Assembly: GCA_025617375.2 (NCBI GenBank)
Contig: JAMYGW020000007.1
Span: forward strand, 1,860,001 to 1,924,000
DNA length: 64,000 nucleotides
Source of the DNA: Acarospora socialis
Lineage: Eukaryota; Ascomycota; Lecanoromycetes; Acarosporales; Acarosporaceae
Direction: 5' to 3'
The notes under the pieces are model-generated. The model was not told the DNA's origin and did not search any database. It was given only the letters and a program-made list of their open reading frames with translations. Shown here in pieces: positions 1 to 10,377 of the stretch; the stretch's first letter is position 1, and each line of letters opens with the position of its first letter. Position numbers and translations under genes: made by a program.

Positions 1-1501
1 TATGGGCAACTAGGAAGGAGAAGCATAAGAACCACGGACATGTCTATCCCTCTGAAGGAGATTCTCAAGCGGGCGGCAGAATTGACACATCTTTCAATTC
101 ATACGTGAGCGCTGCGTGTTGGTGAAGAGTGGAGGCTTGTAACAGCTGCCTTTTCAGCGAAGGCCTTAAGTATGAGTGGGAGCTGTGCGTTGAGGCAGTC
201 TCTTCGGTTGAATATCCACCTTTGTGAGAGTGGAGAAGAGAGTGTTCTTTGGAGATTGGAAGGCGTATATAAGTCGACGTGGGAGGGTATTCAATTACCA
301 TAGCGGACAAGGCATCCGGCGACGATTCAGGGCTGCGTATTGTGAAGCGGTTGACACGTCGATGCGGAGTCATGGCCATGGTCATGCCCCACGGGAAGGA
401 GAGCATTCATAGCATGTTTGCTACCTTTGATGATGGTATTGGTACCTGTTGGGAGTATTCATAGCATGCTTGCTATCGTTGGCGATGGTGTTGACCACTG
501 TTCCGATGTGAATAGAGAGCGTAGTGACTGCGGTTGTTGAAGGGCATAGGAGAAATGTCTGGAGCAAGAATGCAGCGCCGACATGTCCAGTATGAATAGT
601 TGCCATTGCCGGCATTCCTTAGTAGTCGTCTCCGACCAGCATGCAAGGGCGCTGAGTAGAGCCCCATATGCAAGGGCAACATCGTAACATATGCCTTTGG
701 ACTGTGATTGAGAAGTCTGGAAAAGCCTGTATTTTCCAGTATTTCAATCCGCGAATGTAACAGAATGGACTTGAACGAGGTCACTCGAATTGACCAGTAT
801 CAAAGATGCTCGTTCAATCAACGTTGAAGGAAACATGAAGCTCATCATCAATCTATGCTTGTGGCTCGGAGATGAATAAACCGATCAATGCTTTCCGGAG
901 AGATTGGCTAGATGCGGGAGCTCCATCAAAACTCGCATCAACATAGACAGTGTCTTTCCAACATGCTCATCATTGACCTCTGCGGGTAAACTGCTCTTCA
1001 CTACTCCGTAGAGGACGGTTCTCGTTCATGGTGGAAGAAGCCGGTGGCACAGACCAGTGCCTCCGGCTCACTCCACTGACACGAAAGCAAGTAGAACAGA
1101 TCGATACCTGTTCATGGCGATGTTTCAGGAGATTGTTGTTTTTAAGTAGCTGTGAGAATAATACCGATCAAATCCCCCGAAATCTAATTGCTTTTGTTAT
1201 GATCGCCAATCGATAAAGCAATTCATCCTACGGTCGGCTTCGCGTCGCTTATCTTCAGCCGCCGGAGTGATGGAACCGCGCAGTCAGCTATAACATAACG
1301 GGACTCTGACCTGAATTTCCGTTTCAACGACCTGAGATCAGACAGTCTGACAGGAAAAGGGAGAATGGCCTGAGCGATCAGCGAATTAGAGAATCGACTC
1401 AAAAGATATCTTCAACAGCTGCATACGACTGTTGCTGCATCACAAGATTGAAGTTCGCCTGACGGTCGCAGTGTGTCGGCGCCATGGGTTCTAGGGGACA
1501 T
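1..1501. other. Intergenic region, no gene recognised
   Basis: Only short overlapping open frames on both strands are present, none with a recognisable domain, and their lengths are what chance gives in balanced sequence. The composition matches the genic part and no repeat-element traces were seen. It holds the imperfect 52-bp duplication listed separately. A gene running in from the left edge, or a non-coding transcript, cannot be excluded. Confidence 0.5.
405..508. repeat. Two-copy imperfect tandem duplication, 52-bp unit
   Basis: Both units begin ATTCATAGCATG (405 and 457) and keep the order TTGCTA, a GATGGT core and CTGTT at matching offsets. About three quarters of the positions agree by eye. 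The sequence has no coding assignment and looks like an old local duplication. Confidence 0.6.
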
Positions 1502-1935
1502 ATGTCGTCCGGCATCTTCTCAACAGGCGATGTGAGTCTTATATCTTCCATCCTCGTCTCCTCTATCTCTCCCTGTTCCTCTTATCATGCAAGACAAACG
1601 TTTGTTTGTTACCCACTCGATTTCAGTTGTTTGCTTGTATGAACGCTGGCAGTCCTCGTGGCTTGTTGAAATATCCATTCTGGTGGTCGCCCTCGCCCTC
1701 GCACTTGCTATTGGTCTACTGGTTCCTTCTCATGCCGTTGGGCTTCCGAGTTGCGGCGAAACGGCAACGGCAGCAGACCCGGGGAACGGGTCGTTCAGGC
1801 ATTGGACTCGCCTATCATATAGCCACGTCTGGACCGGGTCGAACAGTTGGCCCAGGCTTGTGTCGCGTGCCTGGCAACGAACCTGTCAGGCACGAAATGA
1901 AGAGCTTTGACAGCCCGGAAAGAACAAATCAATGA
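1502..1935 (+). CDS. Possible small two-exon gene, unknown function
   Basis: A possible exon 1 (1502-1531, ten codons from ATG) ends at a good GTGAGT donor. A 95-bp intron (1532-1626) ends in TTTCAG, and exon 2 (1627-1935) continues in phase to TGA, giving 112 residues. The middle contains a hydrophobic run (around HLLLVYWFLLMPLG) that could be one membrane segment, followed by a basic, glycine-rich tail. No family is recognised. The open frame could be chance, since a second frame is also open over the same stretch. Splice signals and phase are the only support. Confidence 0.28.
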
Positions 1936-2721
1936 TTGCTGTTCCAATGAAAGGAGACCAACAAACTCCCAAGCAAATAAGAAAGCGATCAGATGTGGAA
2001 AAACAGACTGATTTCCGAGACAAGGGAACGGGGAAAACTCTATCGCTATCGCCTTGCATTATCTCGATGGCATCTGCACGCGGCGGTGTAGTGACACTCA
2101 GAAAACAGAGGAAGAAGAGATTTCGGATCGTTTATAAAGAGAAGCGTCTTGTCATGGATCGGATCCCATGGCGTGATGAATTACTTTATCAGTCTTTCGC
2201 AGAGGCCATACGAGTACTCGTACGACGTTAGCCGTGAATTGCTGTGGATTGTTATTGCGGGGTGTCCTCCGATCCGGTTGATCTTCGTCGAGGGGTCCCG
2301 CTCGGGCACTATTTCCACTTCTGCACTTGAAGCGAGACCGGGCAATCTTCGAACCCTGTCCACACTTTTACCTCTAGTTCCGCCGACAGCTCGTCATGAG
2401 GACTTGCCCGCTTTTCACCTGCATTACCACCAGGACTCCAAAACATTCTGGCAGCTTTTGATGGATCCGCCATTGCCAGTTGCAGTATTGTCTTGAGATC
2501 TAAAAACCTCCGCTGAGGCACAATAACAAGTCAATAGGGCGCAAAACGAGAGCCAGACAGAGAACATTGTCAATTCACGTCACAAACTTTCCCACAAATT
2601 CGATTTCAAGCTCCTATACCTTCTCCTTTGGCCATCTGATGCTCACTTCTTTCGCACATAGCTCTGCATCTTCTCAAATCTTTGAACCTTTCCTTCCAAA
2701 CCACGCAACCGAACAGTGAAC
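1936..2721 (+). promoter_or_regulatory. 5' flank and leader of the FBP26-like gene
   Basis: No gene is recognised here; overlapping short frames are probably chance. The last ~150 bp before the ATG at 2722 are pyrimidine-rich (CTCCTATACCTTCTCC and CTTTCCTTCC-type tracts), which is common around transcription starts in filamentous fungi. A TTTATAAA-like stretch lies near 2130 but is too far upstream to call a TATA box confidently. Confidence 0.35.
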
Positions 2722-4165
2722 ATGCCTCTGTTCTACACCAAAACTAACAGCTATGGAGTGCAGGTGGAGGAGACTCGTATCTGCGTTGTCATGGTGGGCC
2801 TTCCTGCCCGTGGTAAGAGTCTGATTGCCCAGAAAGGTAAGCTCTCAGTTCGAATTATGCGTGATGGTGGACTGCAACTGATCCACTTCGTACCGCCCAG
2901 TGACCCGTTATCTTGGTTGGCTTTCGATATCAGCAAAGGTCTTCAACGTCGGGTCATACCGCCGCGCAGATACGCCCCATCCAACAGCCGAGTTCTTTGA
3001 CACGTCGAACCCCGAAGGCGAGCGTCTCCGTCATGCCGCCGCAGAAGCAGCAGTGACAGATATGATCAAGTGGTTCGACGAGTGTCAGGGGGTGGTGGCC
3101 ATCTTGGACGCTACCAATTCCAGCAAAGCTCGCCGTCGCTGGGTTTATGAGAGATGCACGACCAACAATATCCACACCATCTATGTGGAGTCAAAGTGCG
3201 ACGATGAGGCTCTGGTCATGGCCAATATCCTGGAGGTCAAGACCACTTCGCCTGACTACGAAGGCCAAGATCCGGAAGAGGCTGCACAAGACTTTCGGAA
3301 TCGCATCCGCAATTACGAAAAAGTTTACCAGACCATCGACGAGGACGAGAAAGATCTGACGTACGTCAAGCTGATCAATGTGGGCAAGCAAGTCATCATC
3401 AATGCCATTCAAGACTACCTGCAGAGCCGTGTGGTGTACTACCTGATGAACCTTCACATCAAGCCCCGGTCGATCTGGCTTTCTCGTGTGAGACCCCACC
3501 AAGATACGTCCATCAATGATAGCAGCTAACGATTGGCCCAACAGCACGGAGAGTCGAAATTCAACCTTGATGGAAAAATCGGTGGCGATGCCGATCTCTC
3601 CGAGCGTGGAGAAGCCTACGCTCGCGCCCTTCCAGACCTAGTAGCGCAATCCACCCCTGAAGACTGCAAACTCACCATTTGGACCTCCACTCTCAAACGC
3701 ACCATCCAAACCGCCCGCTTCCTCGCGCAATCGTCCAAAGGCTACGACAAACTCGAATGGAAAGCGCTCGACGAGCTCGACTCGGGCGTCTGCGACGGTC
3801 TCACCTACCAAGAAATCGAAGACCAATTTCCCGAAGACTTCCGCGCGCGCGACGACGACAAATACAATTACCGCTACCGCGGCGGCGAGAGCTACCGCGA
3901 CGTCGTCATCCGCCTCGAGCCCATCATCATGGAACTCGAGCGCGGCGAGAACATCATCATCGTCACCCACCAGGCCGTTCTCCGGTGTATCTACGCTTAC
4001 TACATGAACGTCCCGCAGGAGAAGAGTCCCTGGATGGAAGTGCCGCTGCACACGCTTATCAAGTTGACGCCCAAGGCGTACCACACGCAGGAAGAGCGGT
4101 TCAAGGCGAATATTGCGGCTGTCAGCACGTTTCGGCCGAAGGGGAGTAGTGCGAAGCATCAGTAG
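2722..4165 (+). CDS. FBP26: 6-phosphofructo-2-kinase/fructose-2,6-bisphosphatase (FBP26-like)
   Basis: This bifunctional cytosolic enzyme makes and removes fructose 2,6-bisphosphate, the activator of phosphofructokinase and inhibitor of fructose-1,6-bisphosphatase. There are three exons: 2722-2836, 2901-3487 and 3545-4165. The introns are 64 and 57 bp, with GTAAGC..CAG and GTGAGA..CAG ends and a CTAAC branch site in the second. The product is 440 residues, close to yeast Fbp26 (about 450). The N-terminal half is the kinase, with P-loop GLPARGKS at residues 26-33 and an ILDATNSS segment. The C-terminal half is the histidine-phosphatase fold: RHGES at 234-238 with the phospho-acceptor histidine created across intron 2, WTSTLKRT, ALDELDSGVCDG with the acid residue, and VTHQAVLR with the second histidine. 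All key phosphatase residues are present. The ATG chosen gives MPLFYTKTNS. Whether the kinase half is strongly active cannot be told from sequence. Confidence 0.95.
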
Positions 4166-4963
4166 CTTCACTCTCACGCACTCGCTGCTGCAAGAGACTG
4201 AAATCGACCTCCTATGTGCTGTTGGTGTGGATGTGTGCTGACGATGTATTCACGACGAAACGTAATCTCGAACTGGGCGGGTTGGCGTTCCCCAAGCATA
4301 GAGCGATGTGCCTTCTCACAGAGGCGTGAGGACTGCATGGCATGGCATGGAATTGGAAAAGGAGCAAGGCGCTGGCGGTCCTCGGAACAGGCTCTTCCCG
4401 CTCTCTCCTTTTTTCTTCCTCGACTGTATCTAGGGATAGTAGAATAGACAGATACCGTACCTACCTAATCAAAGTAGCTAACCCGGACATCGAAGAATCA
4501 CATGTTTGGCGAGTTACAGAAATCTAACCCCGTTCAGAAAGTTTGGTGTAACATATCATTGTCGAACGTGCCAGTCTGGAAGGACTCCACTTACTCTGTC
4601 TGGAGGGAAAACTACTGGTGAAACAATTCAAGAGTGGGAGTGCTTCATCAACTCATGCACTTCTCTGACCGCACCATATCTTTGAAGTATACTTCTCCAC
4701 TTGCTCAGCGATCAGTTATTCATAGCTAATGGCCATTGGTAAAGCGAATCATAAACTCTTCATCAAGCATCTTCTAGATTCCGGCAAACCATGATATAAT
4801 ATGCGTGGAACGAAGGATCATTGTAATGCACACATGTCATTCATGCCAATGCTAAAATATACAGCTCTAAAAATGGGTATCGTTACAGCAAACTATACAA
4901 AACGAACAAAATACGAGGTGATCCAATCTTCTTGGCCCCCCTTGGCCCTCCCCAACCCCCAAC
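4166..4963. other. Intergenic region between convergent 3' ends
   Basis: This stretch lies between the stop of the FBP26-like gene and the stop of the dynactin gene on the opposite strand. It should carry both 3' UTRs and polyadenylation signals. It becomes AT-rich near 4790-4910 just outside the dynactin stop. No gene or RNA is recognised. Confidence 0.6.
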
Positions 4964-7900
4964 CTAACGCCTCCTCCTGCCCTCCCCAAACAACGCCCCC
5001 CACCACCCCACCACCGCCTCCCACCCCTCCCTCTGCCTCCACACCGCCGCCCTCGGCGACCGGCCCTCCGGCCGCCACGCCAGCTTGTCGGTGGCTGGCG
5101 CCAGGGCGCGCAGGTCGACGACCCGCGCGCCCCGGACGAGCGCCAGCAGGGCCAGGAGCACGGCGCGTGCCTCCCGGGCCCGGGCGGCCGAAGGGCGGGG
5201 GTAGGGGCGGAGGAGGAGTGGCACCGCCAGCCACGACAGGAACCGCGTGCTCTCGAGGAGCCGGGCGCGGAGGGAGTCGGTGCGCAGGTAGCGCACTGCG
5301 GCCCGGAGGCTCTCCAGCTCGTGCCGGAGGGCCGCCAGGTCCGCGACGACCTCCGCGCCCGGGGCGGCGGTCTGGGCGGGGGCGAGGGCGGGAGCGGTGG
5401 TGGTGTTGGTGGTGGCGGCGGGCTTTGCGTCGGCCGCCGCCGTGCACGTCCAGGCGTCGCGCTCGGCCTTGAGCGCCTGGAGCGCGGCGGCGCGGGCGGC
5501 TAGGTCCTCGGCGAGAGCCTCCTCTCGACGCCTGGCGCCCTCCACGGCGCCCTCGAGCTCGGCCATCCGCTTGGCGACGAGGGCTCCGTCGCGGGATCGA
5601 GCTTCGAGCAGCTCGATCTTGACGGAGGCCTCGTCGAGGTTCTTGTCGCGGATGGCGAGCTGCGAGGCGCGCTCGTGGAGGGCGCTCTGGAGGCGGCGGA
5701 TCTTGTCTTCCGTCTCGGCGGAGATGGTCAGGCTGGTCATGACTTCTTTGGCCCGAATGGTCCACGGTGCCGGGCCGCGCTCGAATTCGACGGTTTGTGT
5801 GAGGTCGGTGGTGAGCTCGTGCAGTTCCATGAGGTGCTTGGTCATCTTGCTGATTTTTACGCGGAGGGTGGAGCACACAATCGAAAAGACGTCTATGTCG
5901 GCGGGTTTGTCCGGGTGCTTGCCGAAGTAGCTGAATGTTGTGCGTTCGATCGTGTCTTTGAGCTCCCAGTATTGGATCGGTTCCTCGCGGCTTTCGTCGT
6001 GGAGTAGAATGCATAGGTCTTCGCCTAGGCTTTGGGTGTAAAGGGATAGTTCTTCTGCTTCGTCTTGACACAGCTCGAAGGCAGCGACATGCTCTGATTG
6101 CATGGACAACGACCGAACCTTTAGGCCCTCGACCGCTCGGACGATCTTGCTGGCGACGACTTTACCAGAACGGGCCCAGTAGATCAAGTCATCCAACTTC
6201 CGGCTAATACCCGCAGCGTCGTCGTCCCTTCCTAATTGGGACAGTTGTTTACCAACCATTGTTTTGATGTGAGACAAACCCGTTGTTGTGTTCTCGATAT
6301 AGGTTTCGGTGAGGAGGATACGCATCTGGTTCTTATCGGCGGTACTCTGGACGCTTTCAGGTATATGGATCTCGGCGAGATGTGACATGACAGCCTTGGT
6401 ACTGAGGTTAAGTCAATATTTGTCTATTGATAATAAAGTCTACTCTAAAAGGTTTACCGTTTGAGCTCTGAGGCACACTTCTTTTCGTCGAATTCGCCAC
6501 GCTTTACTCCCTCTATCCAACCGTTGAACGCCCGTTCGACTGGCTCCAAGTCGTATAAGGCGCCTTCGACCTTTCCAAATTGCGGCACAGAACAACTCGA
6601 GATGAAGCTGTTGAACATCGCCACCAGAGCAGATACCCAAGTTAGCTCGGCGATGATCTCACATCCAAAAAACACTCGGGCCTCCGTTCCCTGCTCCGCC
6701 ACACGCTCTCTGACCGAGCCCCGTAGGAGGTTTGCTTTAAAGCCAACACGCATGAAGCGGAGGTGTGTAAGCACAGAGTCTCGATCGGTGGTGTACGCTT
6801 CTGGTAGAAATTGCTGCACGATGGCGAGGTGTTCTAAGGACTCTTGGGCTTCCATCTTGCGTAATTCGAGTTCCATAGTCTTGATATTTGTTTTGGAAGC
6901 TGATGCTTGCAGCTTCAAGTTCAGATCCATGATTGCACGGGACCGATTTGTGATATCGTTGGCTTCGACCACGGTGCTCTGCTGTGATGCCCGCATGTCG
7001 TTTAGTTCAATCTGTAGCTCGCCGACGAGTCCTTTGTACTGGCCGACGGTATGCTCCAAGTCATCGATCAGCACCTCTTGCTTAGCCACTTTTCGATGCT
7101 CCTCATCTAGGAGCTCTTGCTGGTATTCAATAGTTTGCTGCAGTTTGCGCCTCTCTTCTTCGCCATGAATTTCGAGTTCGGCATCCAGCTTCTTCAACTC
7201 CTCGAGTTCTGCGTTGGCCTTGCGGAGCTCATCGATCCGTGCCGTCATTTCGAGGTTCTTCTCCGTAAGTTCCTCAATGAATTCGTTTTGGGTAGACGCG
7301 TTATCAAGTTGGATCTTGAGATCCTCAACTTTCGCATCCGACTCCAAAAGCTTCTCCTTCGTAACGTGGTATTCATCCTTCACCTTCTCCAGCTCTTGAA
7401 CATCGTCTTGGAGTTCAGTGACTTGAGCTTTGAATTTGGTCTCGTCCTCATGAGACTTCTCCCTCAAACTATTGAGCGAGTCTTTGAGCTTTCTATTCTC
7501 ACGCTGCATGTTGCGGGACCCGTGGCGGCCCTTGTCCTCCTTGGTCATTGAATCCTCCAACAAGCCCATCTCCTCCTTCGCAATCTCCACATCCAGTCCA
7601 AGCGACTCTACTTGGGACTTCAAGTCATCGACTTCCGCCTGAAGGCCTTCTGCGGCTTGCTTCGCCGTTTCGCGGCCGATGATCGCCGACTCAACAAGTG
7701 TTTCATTCTCTGCGCTTTCTTTCTCCAACACCTCGATTTTGTTCTCCGCTACTTTCAGCTGCGTTCTCAGATCCGTCATCGTTTGCTGATAAGGCTGATA
7801 CTTTTTCTCGAGTTTCTGGATGATTTTCTCGAACCGATCACGATCGGCTTTGATTTTGTCGAGAGACTTCAGCTGTTCAGCGTCCTCGAGTCGCTTCTTC

Positions 7901-8598
7901 TCCATGAGTCTGATCTTGGACTTGAGATCTTCGACTTCGCGGTCTATAGCCGCAGATGAAACCGACGCGTTCTGCGTGACGGTAGGTGATAACTCAGTCT
8001 TCTGTGAACTGATCTTCCCAGTACCCGCAGACGAGCGAGACAGGGCTGGGGTGGGGTTCATCTTTGAGACGCTTTCGCGGACGCTCTTGGCCGGAGCCGC
8101 ATAGAAGGGTCTTTGGACCGACTTAGCTTTGGGATCATGAACTTTCTTGGGTAAAGCTTGGCCGGAAGCTGTCGAGGTAGGGTTTTTAGCTGGTTGGTCT
8201 TGAGGATCGTGCACCTTCTTCTGTGATGCACCGCTGCCTGAGCTCGATGAGGTCGCCGTGGTAGAAGTACGGGGACGCGATCCGACGCGTTTTGCAGCCG
8301 CACTGGGCTTGCTGGGAGGAGGCCCCGAGATCGGACGGCAGAGGGGAGGCTGCTTGACAGTAATGTGATCGAGGATATAGAGCGCGGTGGGGCGTACGAA
8401 GATCCCGTGTCCCGGGGTGCAGTGAAAGTAACGGTGGCCTTGTACCGCGCCATCATTCTTTCCGGTCGGCTCTTCGAGGACGACACCGACCCAGTCACCA
8501 GGCGCGAAAAGGGTCTCTCCGGCGAATTGGACAGTCCCTTGGCGCCCGTCGGTGAGCTGGGTGAGTTGACCGGGTAGAATGTAGTAATCAGGCACCAT
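4964..8598 (-). CDS. Dynactin p150-Glued subunit (CAP-Gly protein)
   Basis: This is the large dynactin arm protein that links cytoplasmic dynein to microtubules; orthologues are N. crassa ro-3 and yeast NIP100. Exon 1 is 8598-6458 and exon 2 is 6401-4964, separated by a 56-bp intron with a GTAAAC donor and CTCAG acceptor; the split Arg codon joins the phases. The product is about 1192 residues, usual for fungal p150. Residues ~10-75 are a CAP-Gly domain with LTDGRQGTVQFAG, the tubulin-tail-binding GKNDG at 46-50 and a GHGIFVRP end. A Ser/Thr/Pro/Lys-rich linker (~85-210) follows, then a long coiled coil (~215-580), a globular middle, a second coiled coil in exon 2 and a C-terminal helical region. 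The last ~200 codons are extremely GC-rich and Ala/Arg-rich compared with the rest. The start at 8598 sits directly before the CAP-Gly fold. The gene is tandem with the ABC gene upstream. Confidence 0.93.
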
Positions 8599-10377
8599 GA
8601 CGAATGCGTAATGCGTTGACGCGAAACTTGGTTGGAAAAGAGAAGATGTTGTAGAAGAATTGAAGAAGTAGTAGTGTTAGGTATGTTGAAGCGTACCAGA
8701 GTAGAGAAGCAGTGAATCGAGCGTTGATCTGAAGATTGTTTGAACGGTTTGTACGATTTGAACGTTGCGAAGAAGATGAAGGATGGAGGAAGCAGAGCGG
8801 TGTTTGTTGTTCTTTTATAACCATTTCCTGGCAGCCCGTACTTGCCCGTCTGGACTGGCATCTGAACTGGAAAGTGCTCGGCGGGAGAGGCGACGCCGCC
8901 GCGTCCATGTCGTCCGTTCTTTCCGTAAGTGGGATACAGCAACGAACGTGAAGTCGGAAACATTTAAGGTGATCATCAAAATCACGTAAGCAGCAGGGGT
9001 CGAAGCGATTGATCGAGCGCGTTATCACGTGCAACATTTAACCTACTTAAACATCCCGATCCATCTGTCCGAGAGTAACGCAGTCTTTAGCAATTGATAT
9101 CCCATATTATTTGTCAAGTTCGTTCGTTGCCTGCAAAGTATATAAGGTATCTGAGGCGACAACTGCACCTGTTAATTCCATTAGTCGTGCTGGTGACCAC
9201 CCAAACCGTAGCTTCTTAATCCCTTTCGTTTTGCTGTGATAAGAACCTCAATACCTACCTACTCGATTGAGTAGATTCCCAGAATTCAACGTCATCGACA
9301 GAGAGTATCCCTCCGAACCTGATTTTCGCATATCTTCATTGACCACGTTAATGTACCAAAGCTAAGGTTCTTCAACATCAGAACTGGCACCACCGAAGTT
9401 AATGTAACCTTCTCCCATCAAGAGCGGCAGGCACTTCTTGCATTCAATCACCCTGTCAACCAACAAGCCCCGATAAGAAATCCTTCAAGGCAAAGTAGCA
9501 GGAACATGTCGACCACAATCCTACCATCCACCCTCTTGAGAAGGGCGGTTCTCAATCGGATCTGGTCAACTCATTATATTCGCCGGTTGCCCTAGACATA
9601 GTCCAGTAGCAGTCCTGCATCGAGGACCACTAACATGCTGTGGTCACGCGGCTCCCGGATACTGTTCGTTAGACGACTGTATGATTGATCATAATTCATG
9701 CAGTATCTTTGGAGCGTATACTCCCATCCTCGGCGTTGCATGGATATAACATCTTTTTGGCTGTCAACTTTTAGTCTATCTAGTAAGGAAGTAGGCTTAT
9801 CCGAGGATTCTACGCTTATCATGGTATATTATGAAGTTCATGCCCGTAAAATCGAGGTTGGGTTTCAGTGGTTGCGCGGTGTCTATGAGTGAAGGATATA
9901 TGGTGTTGATATGGTCAGAATTGCAACTAAGACACTTCTCTTGATGATTTGCTATCATATGCCGATCCATCCGGCTTTCTGGAAAATCCCTGTGCATATA
10001 GTTTCTTAGACATGGTGATATCGAGTAGGAGTTAGCTGTGTGGTTTGACAATGATATCTTCATGATGATGCTGTGTGAACACCTGATGAGCATTCTCGCC
10101 AAACTTCATCGCCTCGATCGACCAACGGAGTGCTCCGCTCCGCTTGAGCGCGTGCGGCTGCTTGGATAGTAGTCACTGCTATTAAGTTCTTCGAGGACAT
10201 GCTTCCAAGATGTAATATGATGTTGTACATCCGCCAACTACCTTATCTTGCAAGAGGTTTCCTCCGCCCGGAGACCTACGCCCTTCAACACTGTTGCCAA
10301 CGCCAATCACCCGTACAAGCCACTCTTGCGTCCCACAATTATTCCGAAAAGAAAGAGTTTCCATCCATTGTGAATAA
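8599..10377. other. Intergenic region, dynactin 5' flank and ABC-gene 3' flank
   Basis: This is about 1.8 kb between two minus-strand genes. The part next to 8598 should hold the dynactin promoter and leader. The rest has only short frames on both strands without recognisable domains. I looked for tRNA-like folds and T-loop motifs and saw none. Composition is ordinary host DNA. Confidence 0.5.

Noticed and set aside
2149-2496. 115-residue plus-strand frame upstream of the FBP26-like gene
   Set aside because: No recognisable domain, overlapped by a frame on the other strand, and positioned where the promoter should be.
4801-6071. Long open frames on both strands over the GC-rich stretch (for example 4801-5472 + and 4893-6071 -)
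   Set aside because: They are low-complexity Pro/Arg/Gly frames overlapping the dynactin exon 2 and arise from GC-rich composition. The dynactin frame alone shows family similarity.
6461-7959. Plus-strand frames of 100-235 residues
   Set aside because: Ser/Leu/Phe-rich shadows of the dynactin coiled-coil coding strand.
8058-9037. Minus-strand frames of 301 and 149 residues near the dynactin start
   Set aside because: Out of frame with the CAP-Gly exon and without recognisable domains. They are shadows of exon 1 and its leader.
8599-10377. tRNA or other RNA gene in the long intergenic region
   Set aside because: No clover-leaf arms, T-loop or B-box motif could be found by eye.
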